From Glandiceps talaboti (Eukaryota > Hemichordata > Enteropneusta > Spengelidae), in NCBI RefSeq assembly GCF_964340395.1, contig NC_135555.1, positions 22,427,225 through 22,491,224 on the forward strand: a stretch of 64,000 nucleotides of DNA, in the 5' to 3' direction. Both the position numbers and the translations under genes were made by a program. Shown here piece by piece: positions 25,128 to 36,584 of the stretch. The notes under the pieces were generated by a model, which did no database searches, had not been told where the DNA came from, and was given only the letters and a program-made list of their open reading frames with translations. Positions within the stretch are counted from its first letter, which is position 1; each line of letters starts with the position of its first letter.

Positions 25128-28100
25128 AACCTTGAACCTAGTACTATAATCATGAACTAGTGGCATGTGATAGTCTGTAAGGCAGTGATGTAACTTCTTT
25201 AATAAGTCATCCCTTAACCTTGAACCTAGTACTATAATCATGAACTAGCGGCATGTGATAGTCTGTAAGGCAGTGTGGTAACTTGTTGTTTAATAAGTCA
25301 TCCCTTAACGTTGAAACTAGTACTATAATCATGAACATGGTGGCATGTGATAGTCTGTAAGGCAGTGAGGTAACTTGTTGTTTAATAAGTCATCCCTTAA
25401 CCTTGAACCTAGTACTATAATTATGAACCAGTGGCATGTGATAGTCTCTAAGGCAGTGAGGTAACTTGTTGTTTAATAAGTCATCCCTTAACCTTGAACC
25501 TAGTACTATAATCATGAACATGGTGGCATGAGATAGTCTGTAAAGTGGTGAGGTAACTTGTTTCATAAGTCATCCCTTAACCTTGAACCTAGTACTATAA
25601 TCATGAACTAGTGACATGTGATAGGCTGTAAGGCAGTGAGGTAACTTGTTGTTTAATAAGTCATCCCTTAACCTTGACCCTAGTACTATAATCATGAACT
25701 AGTGGCATGTGGTAGTCTCTAAGGCAGTGAGGTAACTTGTTGTTTAATAAGTCATCCCTTAACATTGAACCTAGTACTATAATCATGAACTAGTGGCATG
25801 TGATAGCCTGTAAAGTGGTGAGGTAACTTGTTTAATAAGTCATCCCTTAACCTTGAACCTAGTACTATAATCATGAACTAGTGGCATGTGATAGGCTGTA
25901 AGGCAGTGAGGTAACTTGTTGTTTAATAAGTCATCCTTTAACCTTGACCCTAGTACTATAATCATGAACTAGTGGCATGTGGTAGTCTGTAAGGCAGTGA
26001 GGCAACTTGTTTAATAAATCATCCCTTAACCTTGACCCTAGTACTATAATCATGAACTAGTGGCATGTGGTAGTCTGTAAGGCAGTGAGGTAACTTTTTG
26101 TTTAATAAGTCATCCCTTAACATTGAACCTAGTACTATAATCATGAACTAGTGGCATGTGATAGCCTGTAAAGTGGTGAGGTAACTTGTTTCATAAGTCA
26201 TCCCTTAACCTTGAACCTAGTACTATAATCATGAACTAGTGGCATGTGATAGTCTGTAAGGCAGTGATGTAACTTCTTTAATAAGTCATCCCTTAACCTT
26301 GAACCTAGTACTATAATCATGAACTAGCGGCATGTGATAGTCTGTAAGGCAGTGTGGTAACTTGTTGTTTAATAAGTCATCCCTTAACGTTGAAACTAGT
26401 ACTATAATCATGAACATGGTGGCATGTGATAGTCTGTAAGGCAGTGAGGTAACTTGTTGTTTAATAAGTCATCCCTTAACCTTGAACCTAGTACTATAAT
26501 TATGAACCAGTGGCATGTGATAGTCTCTAAGGCAGTGAGGTAACTTGTTGTTTAATAAGTCATCCCTTAACCTTGAACCTAGTACTATAATCATGAACAT
26601 GGTGGCATGAGATAGTCTGTAAAGTGGTGATTCAGAGGTAACTTGTTTCATAAGTCATCCCTTAACCTTGAACCTAGTACTATAATCATGAACTAGTGAC
26701 ATGTGATAGGCTGTAAGGCAGTGAGGTAACTTGTTGTTTAATAAGTCATCCCTTAACCTTGACCCTAGTACTATAATCTTGAACTAGTGGCATGTGGTAG
26801 TCTCTAAGGCAGTGAGGTAACTTGTTGTTTAATAAGTCATCCCTTAACATTGAACCTAGTACTATAATCATGAACTAGTGGCATGTGATAGCCTGTAAAG
26901 TGGTGAGGTAACTTGTTTAATAAGTCATCCCTTAACCTTGAACCTAGTACTATAATCATGAACTAGTGGCATGTGATAGGCTGTAAGGCAGTGAGGTAAC
27001 TTGTTGTTTAATAAGTCATCCTTTAACCTTGACCCTAGTACTATAATCATGAACTAGTGGCATGTGGTAGTCTGTAAGGCAGTGAGGTAACTTGTTTAAT
27101 AAATCATCCCTTAACCTTGACCCTAGTACTATAATCATGAACATGGTGGCATGTGGTAGTCTGTAAGGCAGTGAGGCAACTTGTTTAATAAATCATCCCT
27201 TAACCTTGAACCTAGTACTATAATCATGAACTAGTGGCATGTGGTAGTCTGTAAGGCAGTGAGGTAACTTTTTGTTTAATAAGTCATCCCTTAACATTGA
27301 ACCTAGTACTATAATCATGAACTAGTGGCATGTGATAGCCTGTAAAGTGGTGAGGTAACTTGTTTCATAAGTCATCCCTTAACCTTGAACCTAGTACTAT
27401 AATCATGAACTAGTGGCATGTGGTAGTCTGTAAGGCAGTGAGGTAACTTGTTATTTAATAAGTCATCCCTTACCCTTGAACCTAGTACTATAATCATGAA
27501 CATGGTGGCATGTGATAGTCTGTAAGGCAGTGAGGTAACTTGTATATTAATAAGTCATCCCTTAACCTTGAACCTAGTACTATAATCATGAACATGGTGG
27601 CATGTGATAGTCTGTAAGGCAGTGAGGTAACTTGTATAATAATAAGTCATCCCTTAACCTTGAACCTAGTACTATAATCATGAACATGGTGGCATGTGAT
27701 AGTCTGTAAGGCAGTGAGGTAACTTGTTGTTTAATAAATCATCCCTTAACCTTGAACCTAGTACTATAATCATGAACATGGTGGCATGTGATAGTCTCTA
27801 AGACAGTGAGGTAACTTGTTGTTTAATAAGTCATCCCTTAACCTTGAACCTAGTACTATAATCATGAACATGGTGGCATGTGATAGCCTGTAAGGCAGTG
27901 AGGTAACTTGTTGTTTAATAAGTCATCCCTTAACCTTGAACCTAGTACTATAATCATGAACTAGTGGCATGTGATAGGCTGTAAGGCAGTGAGGTAACTT
28001 GTTGTTTAATAAGTCATCCCTTAACCTTTACCCTAGTACTATAATCATGAACTAGTGGCATGTGGTAGTCTGTAAGGCAGTGAGGTAACTTGTTTAATAA

Positions 28101-31100
28101 ATCATCCCTTAACCTTGAACCTAGTACTATAATCATGAACATGGTAGCATGTGATAGTCTGTAAGGCAGTAAGGCAACTTGTTTAATAAGTCATCCCTTA
28201 ACCTTGACCCTAGTACTATAATCATGAACTAGTGGCATGTGGTAGTCTGTAAGGCAGTGAGGTAACTTGTTTAATAAATCATCCCTTAACCTTGAACCTA
28301 GTACTATAATCATGAACATGGTAGCATGTGATAGTCTGTAAGGCAGTAAGGCAACTTGTTTAATAAATCATCCCTTAACCTTGAACCTAGTACTATAATC
28401 ATGAACTAGTGGCATGTGGTAGTCTGTAAGGCAGTGAGGTAACTTTTTGTTTAATAAGTCATCCCTTAACATTGAACCTAGTACTATAATCATGAACTAG
28501 TGGCATGTGATAGCCTGTAAAGTGGTGAGGTAACTTGTTTCATAAGTCATCCCTTAACCTTGAACCTAGTACTATAATCATGAACTAGTGGCATGTGGTA
28601 GTCTGTAAGGCAGTGAGGTAACTTGTTATTTAATAAGTCATCCCTTACCCTTGAACCTAGTACTATAATCATGAACATGGTGGCATGTGATAGTCTGTAA
28701 GGCAGTGAGGTAACTTGTATATTAATAAGTCATCCCTTAACCTTGAACCTAGTACTATAATCATGAACATGGTGGCATGTGATAGTCTGTAAGGCAGTGA
28801 GGTAACTTGTATAATAATAAGTCATCCCTTAACCTTGAACCTAGTACTATAATCATGAACATGGTGGCATTTGATAGTCTGTAAGGCAGTGAGGTAACTT
28901 GTTGTTTAATAAATCATCCCTTAACCTTGAACCTAGTACTATATAATCATGAACATGGTGGCATGTGATAGTCTGTAAGACAGTGAGGTAACTTGTTGTT
29001 TAATAAGTCATCCCTTAATCTTGAACCTAGTACTATAATCATGAACATGGTGGCATGTGATAGTCTGTAAGGCAGTGAGGTAACTTGTTGTTTAATAAGT
29101 CATCCCTTAACCTTGAACCTAGTACTATAATCATGAACTAGTGGCATGTGATAGTCTGTAAGGCAGTGAGGTAACTTGTTTAATAAGTCATCCCCTAACC
29201 TTGAACCTAGTACTATAATCATGAACATGGTGGCATTTGATAGTCTGTAACGCAGTGAGGTAACTTGTTTAATAAGTCATCCCTTAACCTTGAACCTAGT
29301 ACTATAATCATGAACATGGTGGCATGTGATAGTCTGTAACGCAGTGAGGTAACTTGTTGTTTAATAAGTCATCCCTTAACCTTGAACCTAGTACTATAAT
29401 CATGAACTAGTGGCATGTGATAGTCTGTAAGGTAGTGAGGTAACACTGTTGTTTAATAAGTCAACCCTTAACCTTGAACGTCGTACTATAATCATGAACA
29501 TGGTGGCATGTGATATTCTGTAAGGCAGTGAGGTAACTTGTTGTTTAATAAGTCATCCCTTAACCTTGAACCTAGTACTATAATCATGAACATGGTGGCA
29601 TGTGATAGTCTGTAACGCAGTGAGGTAACTTGTTGTTTAATAAGTCATCCCTTAACCTTGAACCTAGTACTATAATCATGAACTAGTGGCATGTGATAGT
29701 CTGTAAGGTAGTGAGGTAACACTGTTGTTTAATAAGTCAACCCTTAACCTTGAACGTCGTACTATAATCATGAACATGGTGGCATGTGATAGTCTGTAAG
29801 GCAGTGAGGTAACTTGTTTAATAAGTCATCCCTTAACCTTGAACCTAGTACTATAATCATGAACTAGTGGCATGTGATAGGCTGTAAGGCAGTGAGGTAA
29901 CTTGTTGTTTAATAAGTCATCCTTTAACCTTGACCCTAGTACTATAATCATGAACTAGTGGCATGTGGTAGTCTGTAAGGCAGTGAGGTAACTTGTTTAA
30001 TAAATCATCCCTTAACCTTGAACCTAGTACTATAATCATGAACATGGTGGCATGTGATAGTCTGTAAGGCAGTGAGGCAACTTGTTTAATAAATCATCCC
30101 TTAACCTTGAACCTAGTACTATAATCATGAACTAGTGGCATGTGGTAGTCTGTAAGGCAGTGAGGTAACTTTTTGTTTCATAAGTCATCCCTTAACATTG
30201 AACCTAGTACTATAATCATGAACTAGTGGCATGTGATAGCCTGTAAAGTGGTGAGGTAACTTGTTTCATAAGTCATCCCTTAACCTTGAACCTAGTACTA
30301 TAATCATGAACTAGTGGCATGTGGTAGTCTGTAAGGCAGTGAGGTAACTTGTTATTTAATAAGTCATCCCTTACCCTTGAACCTAGTACTATAATCATGA
30401 ACATGGTGGCATGTGATAGTCTGTAAGGCAGTGAGGTAACTTGTATATTAATAAGTCATCCCTTAACCTTGAACCTAGTACTATAATCATGAACATGGTG
30501 GCATGTGATAGTCTGTAAGGCAGTGAGGTAACTTGTATAATAATAAGTCATCCCTTAACCTTGAACCTAGTACTATAATCATGAACATGGTGGCATGTGA
30601 TAGTCTGTAAGGCAGTGAGGTAACTTGTTGTTTAATAAATCATCCCTTAACCTTGAACCTAGTACTATAATCATGAACATGGTGGCATGTGATAGTCTGT
30701 AAGACAGTGAGGTAACTTGTTGTTTAATAAGTCATCCCTTAACCTTGAACCTAGTACTATAATCATGAACATGGTGGCATGTGGTAGTCTGTAAGGCAGT
30801 GAGGTAACTTGTTGTTTAATAAGTCATCCCTTAACCTTGAACCTAGTACTATAATCATGAACCAGTGGCATGTGATAGTCTCTAAGACAGTGAGGTAACT
30901 TGTTGTTTAATAAGTCATCCCTTAACATTGAACCTAGTACTATAATCATGAACTAGTGGCATGTGATAGCCTGTAAAGTGGTGAGGTAACTTGTTTAATA
31001 AGTCATCCCTTAACCTTGAACCTAGTACTATAATCATGAACTAGTGGCATGTGATAGGCTGTAAGGCAGTGAGGTAACTTGTTGTTTAATAAGTCATCCC

Positions 31101-32836
31101 TTAACCTTGACCCTAGTACTATAATCATGAACTAGTGGCATGTGGTAGTCTGTAAGGCAGTGAGGTAACTTGTTTAATAAATCATCCCTTAACCTTGAAC
31201 CTAGTACTATAATCATGAACATGGTAGCATGTGATAGTCTGTAAGGCAGTAAGGCAACTTGTTTAATAAATCATCCCTTAACCTTGAACCTAGTACTATA
31301 ATCATGAACTAGTGGCATGTGGTAGTCTGTAAGGCAGTGAGGTAACTTTTTGTTTAATAAGTCATCCCTTAACATTGAACCTAGTACTATAATCATGAAC
31401 TAGTGGCATGTGATAGCCTGTAAAGTGGTGAGGTAACTTGTTTCATAAGTCATCCCTTAACCTTGAACCTAGTACTATAATCATGAACTAGTGGCATGTG
31501 GTAGTCTGTAAGGCAGTGAGGTAACTTGTTATTTAATAAGTCATCCCTTACCCTTGAACCTAGTACTATAATCATGAACATGGTGGCATGTGATAGTCTG
31601 TAAGGCAGTGAGGTAACTTGTATATTAATAAGTCATCCCTTAACCTTGAACCTAGTACTATAATCATGAACATGGTGGCATGTGATAGTCTGTAAGGCAG
31701 TGAGGTAACTTGTATAATAATAAGTCATCCCTTAACCTTGAACCTAGTACTATAATCATGAACATGGTGGCATTTGATAGTCTGTAAGGCAGTGAGGTAA
31801 CTTGTTGTTTAATAAATCATCCCTTAACCTTGAACCTAGTACTATATAATCATGAACATGGTGGCATGTGATAGTCTGTAAGACAGTGAGGTAACTTGTT
31901 GTTTAATAAGTCATCCCTTAATCTTGAACCTAGTACTATAATCATGAACATGGTGGCATGTGATAGTCTGTAAGGCAGTGAGGTAACTTGTTGTTTAATA
32001 AGTCATCCCTTAACCTTGAACCTAGTACTATAATCATGAACTAGTGGCATGTGATAGTCTGTAAGGCAGTGAGGTAACTTGTTTAATAAGTCATCCCCTA
32101 ACCTTGAACCTAGTACTATAATCATGAACATGGTGGCATTTGATAGTCTGTAACGCAGTGAGGTAACTTGTTTAATAAGTCATCCCTTAACCTTGAACCT
32201 AGTACTATAATCATGAACATGGTGGCATGTGATAGTCTGTAACGCAGTGAGGTAACTTGTTGTTTAATAAGTCATCCCTTAACCTTGAACCTAGTACTAT
32301 AATCATGAACTAGTGGCATGTGATAGTCTGTAAGGTAGTGAGGTAACACTGTTGTTTAATAAGTCAACCCTTAACCTTGAACGTCGTACTATAATCATGA
32401 ACATGGTGGCATGTGATATTCTGTAAGGCAGTGAGGTAACTTGTTGTTTAATAAGTCATCCCTTAACCTTGAACCTAGTACTATAATCATGAACATGGTG
32501 GCATGTGATAGTCTGTAACGCAGTGAGGTAACTTGTTGTTTAATAAGTCATCCCTTAACCTTGAACCTAGTACTATAATCATGAACTAGTGGCATGTGAT
32601 AGTCTGTAAGGTAGTGAGGTAACACTGTTGTTTAATAAGTCAACCCTTAACCTTGAACGTCGTACTATAATCATGAACATGGTGGCATGTGATAGTCTGT
32701 AAGGCAGTGAGGTAACTTGTTTAATAAGTCATCCCTTAACCTTGAACGTCGTACTATAATCATGAACATGGTGCCATGTGATAGTCTGTAAGGCAGTGAG
32801 GTAACTTGTTGTTTAATATGTCATCCCTTAACCTTG
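25128..32836 (+). repeat. 88-91 bp satellite array 2 with higher-order repeats
   Basis: About 86 monomers. The rare linker TGTATATTAATAAG occurs at 27541, 28716, 30442 and 31619, that is with spacing 1175, 1726, 1177, implying a 2.9-kb higher-order unit present twice. Confidence 0.95.
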
Positions 32837-33250
32837 GGGTGTTTATTTGGAATAACACCAAAGTAAAGTGTAGAATCACAGTATTGACTCGTAGTACTAA
32901 AATAATATGACAACGAAGCAGAGATTAAGAGCAATATATAGACAAACAAACTGATATTTTCAGTGTTTAAAGTTTGTGTATAATGACGTTTTACTCGGAC
33001 CAGCCTGCTACCGCCACACGAACATAATTTCACAACTGTATTTGTTTGTTATTTCCGCCCTCAGTGGCTGGATATGGGTTTTGATGTAAGGCATGATGGG
33101 GCGCCAGTCAGCCATCTTGTCTGTTATGTAAATGTCTGGTTAAACTGTCGACAGTAGTTGGTGCCTTTTTAGCTACGTTTTATCTAAAACTAAAGTCGTC
33201 GCCTCGCTCCGATCCGGAGCAATACTATAACCGCGTACTGATCAGCGAGT
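32837..33250 (+). repeat. Tail plus downstream sequence, first copy
   Basis: The hairpin tail (stem 32839-32844 / 32854-32859) and following sequence to about 33250 are repeated at 33294-33975. The shared 3' part contains CAGTCAGCCATCTTG, which includes a YY1-type GCCATCTTG, and a GCTCCGATCCGGAGC hairpin. Confidence 0.75.
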
Positions 33251-33293
33251 GCCTTAGCCTTCAGCCTAGTACTATAATCATAAATTAGTGGCA
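33250..33293 (+). repeat. Single diverged satellite monomer fragment
   Basis: CCTAGTACTATAATCATAAA and TTAGTGGCA match the middle of the satellite monomer, and the hairpin tail follows directly, as after the long arrays. It looks like an unexpanded version of the same composite unit. Confidence 0.7.
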
Positions 33294-33975
33294 GGTGTTT
33301 ATTTCAAATAACACCAATAAAAGTTTGATAGAAGTAAAGTTTAGAATCACAGTATTGACTCATAGTACTAAAGTAATAAGACAACAAGGCAGAGATTAAG
33401 AGAAATATATAGACAAACAAATTGATATTTTCAGTGTTTAATGTTTGTGGCTAATGACTTTTTAGTCGGACCGTCCTGCTACCTTCACACAAACATAATT
33501 TCACAACTGTATGTTTTTTCTTATTATTCAGGCAGTTTGACATGATTGTTTATAAGCTTAATAAAAAAATTGGAACATATCCTGAGAAATGTTCACAAAT
33601 ACACCTAAGATTTGTTGAAAAATGGAAGATATACACCGGTAGTATAGTGGGGTCACGCTCTGTCGTTCTCAAGTAACTGTTTTTCTGTTTTAACATGTGG
33701 ACATTGCCAGAGAAAAGAAGGGGTAATGAGATCTAGATAACCATATAATTGGAATACCGCCCTCATCAGTGGCTGGATATGGGTTTTGACGTATTGCTCT
33801 AGCAAGGCATTCTGGGGCGCCAGTCAGCCATCTTGTCTGTTATGTTAGGTTAGACTAGACCGTGGACACTCGTTCATGACTTTTTTGCTACGTTTTATCT
33901 AAAACTAAAGTCGTCGCCTCGCTCCGATCCGGAGCAATACTATAACCGCGTACTGATCAGCGAGTGCCAGAGGCA
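33294..33975 (+). repeat. Tail plus downstream sequence, second copy
   Basis: Homologous to 32837-33250, with an extra 235 bp at about 33525-33760. The hairpin keeps the GGTGTT/AACACC stem (33294-33299 / 33310-33315) and its loop side changes as TTT-C-AAA, so the ability to pair is kept. Confidence 0.75.
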
Positions 33976-34895
33976 CGAGCGACTGTGATCGCTTGCTGTA
34001 TCTCCCTTTCTATTACTTATTCATGATGTGACATCATGGCTATCGTGTGATTTGCATACAGATCACTCAACATTCAACGCGCGCATATACACGTACACCG
34101 TAGCGCAAATTTGACCCTGTAAATGTATTTTGATGGTCATATCAAGTAATTTACCTTTCCAATCTTTCTTTGTGAAAGCCTGAAACCGTGTGGGTTTTTT
34201 TTGACAATTGTAAATGACGTCGTTGGACAACCTCGATGCCCAACATGGCAATTTCATTGATAATGTCATGCTCATATGCTCACTTAGTCAATGTTGCCGT
34301 GTACATGTAGGTCGCTGCGAGTCGATGGGGCTTAATTGGCTCCAACTCATGGACTATTATCATGCATATATTTTTTCTTTTCTGAAAGTCTTTCACGTAT
34401 GAATATCTGTTAATATCCAAATTTCTCCAGTGCGTCTTGATATGTTAACTCGCTTGGTGACTCGGGCGACACCATGTTCAGTTCAGTCCGATTACATTCC
34501 TCCACTACCTGGAGAACCACATTAAAAATGTGGTAAAAAAATAAATAGATAAATAAAATAAAGGTAAAAAGTTTACAGTTTAAGTGTTGGTGTACAGGGC
34601 AAGGTTATGTGGTAGTCTATTGCTTCATTGGGATTGAGAGTTGCATGCAGCGTTTGTGGTGAATTGCAAAGCACATTCCTCTTGAAATGGTTTCAATTTG
34701 GTTGATAATGATTTTTCTTTTTGGTGAACTTGTTATTCTTGAAATGGTAGTAACGTCAAAGATGCGTTGAAGGAGAAGAGTTTTATTTTGATACAGTTCA
34801 TCTCAATATTCTATGTCAAAATTATTTACAATTATTAGTTCCATTTTTTCACTAGTGAAGCACGTATGTAGTTTCTGTTGCTGGGCAACTACCGG
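33976..34895. other. Non-repetitive stretch with no recognisable gene
   Basis: A 15-bp palindrome ATGATGTGACATCAT lies at 34023-34037 and a CRE-like TGACGTCG at about 34214. No coding frame with a known motif is seen. Confidence 0.4.
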
Positions 34896-34897
34896 GT

Positions 34898-35095
34898 ATA
34901 CGGTACTATGGTATAGTATAGTATAAGTACATAGTATAGTCTAGTATATAGTATAGCATAGTATAGTATAGTATATTGTATAGTATAGTATATGGTATAG
35001 TATAGCACAGTATATAGTGTATGGCATAGTATAGTGTGGTATAGTATAGTATATTGTATAGTATAGTATATGGCATAGTATATTGTATATCATAT
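34898..35095. repeat. (ATAGT)n microsatellite, left part
   Basis: Imperfect pentanucleotide repeat GTATA/ATAGT. It resumes at about 35497-35600, after the insertion described next. Confidence 0.9.
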
Positions 35096-35099
35096 TATA

Positions 35100-35495
35100 G
35101 CATTACCAATTCCAGTGAATTTTGTGACCGCTGCACATTATTACTGATAATGTACTCCGTTATTGGGCATCGCGGCCCCGGAACGAGCATAACAATACAC
35201 GCTTATGTCCGTGTACGTACGTGCGTCGCTATGATTAGTATTCAGCTTCCGGGCCGAACATGGCAGACGATGTTCAGCGGTGTGTATATTATCCGTTGTT
35301 TTGCGTTTCTCGGTCTACAAATTCACTGGAATTGGCAAAACTATAAAATAATAACAATAATGTACGCCCTCCCAGTCCATAATGGACTCAAGCAAACTTT
35401 GCACTCCATAATGGGCTCGGCTGTCGCCTCGCCCATTATGTCGTTCAAAGTTTGCTTTCGTCCATTATGGGCTGGGAGGGCGTACATTATTGTTT
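35100..35495. mobile_element. Foldback element inserted in the (ATAGT)n tract
   Basis: Inverted ACCAATTCCAGTGAATTT (about 35105) and AAATTCACTGGAATTGGC (about 35318) bound the left half. A hairpin of 35354-35415 / 35432-35493 includes ATGTACGCCCTCCCAG and its reverse complement. A long open frame across it is not credible because it includes the microsatellite. Confidence 0.6.
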
Positions 35496-35589
35496 AAGTA
35501 TAGTATAGTGTAGTTTATAGTATATAGTATAGTATAGTATAGTATATAGTATAGCACAGTATATAGTGTGTGGCATAGTATAGTATATG

Positions 35590-35700
35590 GTATATTATAT
35601 TATGCCAGTATATTGATGGCGCAAATCGAGAGATCTGATTGGTCTAGACATCGAACTAGCACGTCTAAAACGAGCGATAATGCACGGTTGGCACGCGGCC
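35590..35700. repeat. Dispersed repeat copy, partner of 50525-50640
   Basis: The reverse complement of this segment matches 50525-50640 over about 110 bp. A shorter related piece lies at about 36460-36485. Confidence 0.55.
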
Positions 35701-36570
35701 AAATTTTGTTCGTCTAGCTACGTGCGTTGAGTTGTAGTCCGCGTGATACTGATAGTGAACTCTGCGAATTGTCAGGATTGAGGAGGATTTTCTCTCAATG
35801 AGACAATATTTTATCAGAAATTATGAAGGAAATTTCGAAAGCAATCAAGTCATCGCGTATGTGTACAAATCATCGCCTACTACATGTACTAAGGTCAAGG
35901 CATGCACGAGATCGGTCCCAGCCGGCCTCGGCGCGGCTGGAGTAGAAACATTGGTGAGCTGTCCTGTCCTGTCCTGTCATAAAATGAAGCAAGTGTAAGA
36001 GCTTACACTGGCTGACTTACCATTAATCTAAATAGAAATTTGTCTGGGATCCTGTCCTAGAGTATCAGTCATCAATCCGAGAGGGAAATCCTCAAACCCG
36101 AAAATCTACTGACGTAACTTCCAGTAATATAAATACATTGTAAATATAAACCTGTCGCCATGTCTCACTTCACCGAGTCGCGAATTCGGCCGGGAACGAT
36201 CGAAGCACGCTGTATTCAATAAACCACTTCAAGTTTATACCTTGAGTCAAACAGGTTGTTTATTCATCACTGTGCACTTTTAATGAGCCGATCAATGTAC
36301 AGATTATCCCTATAAACGACTAGCAGATAAAATAAATCCAGTCGCTGCACGACGTTCACATCATGGTTGAGGCCAAGATCAGCTGTCTTGAAAGCGGCGT
36401 TATTGTTTTGCAAATTAGTCACAGAGGCGCATATGAAACTAGAATCTTGTTTCCGATATTTTCAATATACTAGTATAATATAATAGCGATAAACCACCCC
36501 CTGGGGAAGGTATACAACTCGGTTTTGACCAGTGAACTCAATATATGCACTCGCTATCGCTCGTGCATAT
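35701..36570. other. Unassigned stretch before the exon-like array
   Basis: Contains (GTCCT)n at about 35960-35978 and an inverted pair ATATATGCAC / GTGCATATAT at about 36542-36572 around TCGCTATCGCTC. No gene is recognised. Confidence 0.4.
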
Positions 36571-36584
36571 ATTTCGTTCCTACA

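Larger units (their letters stand above)
23391..32963 (+). repeat. Composite macro-repeat, copy B (9.6 kb)
   Basis: Same order as copy A: 5' segment 23391-23765, minisatellite block 24239-24790, linker, satellite 25128-32836, hairpin tail. It carries about 320 bp (23768-24090) that copy A lacks, including a purine-rich block ending GGCAGAC|GTAAGTT. Non-satellite parts are about 97% identical between copies by eye. Confidence 0.85.

Noticed and set aside
11582-26651. Recurrent minus-strand frames of 60-94 aa in the satellite
   Set aside because: The same peptide reappears in every monomer, interrupted by stops when linker length changes. It is a repeat artefact.
10773-32836. Evenly spaced near-identical repeats resembling a CRISPR array
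   Set aside because: Monomers are contiguous 88-91 bp units with no unique spacers, in a eukaryotic context, so this is satellite DNA.
35054-35497. 147-aa forward frame
   Set aside because: It spans the (ATAGT)n microsatellite and a foldback hairpin and has no recognisable domain.
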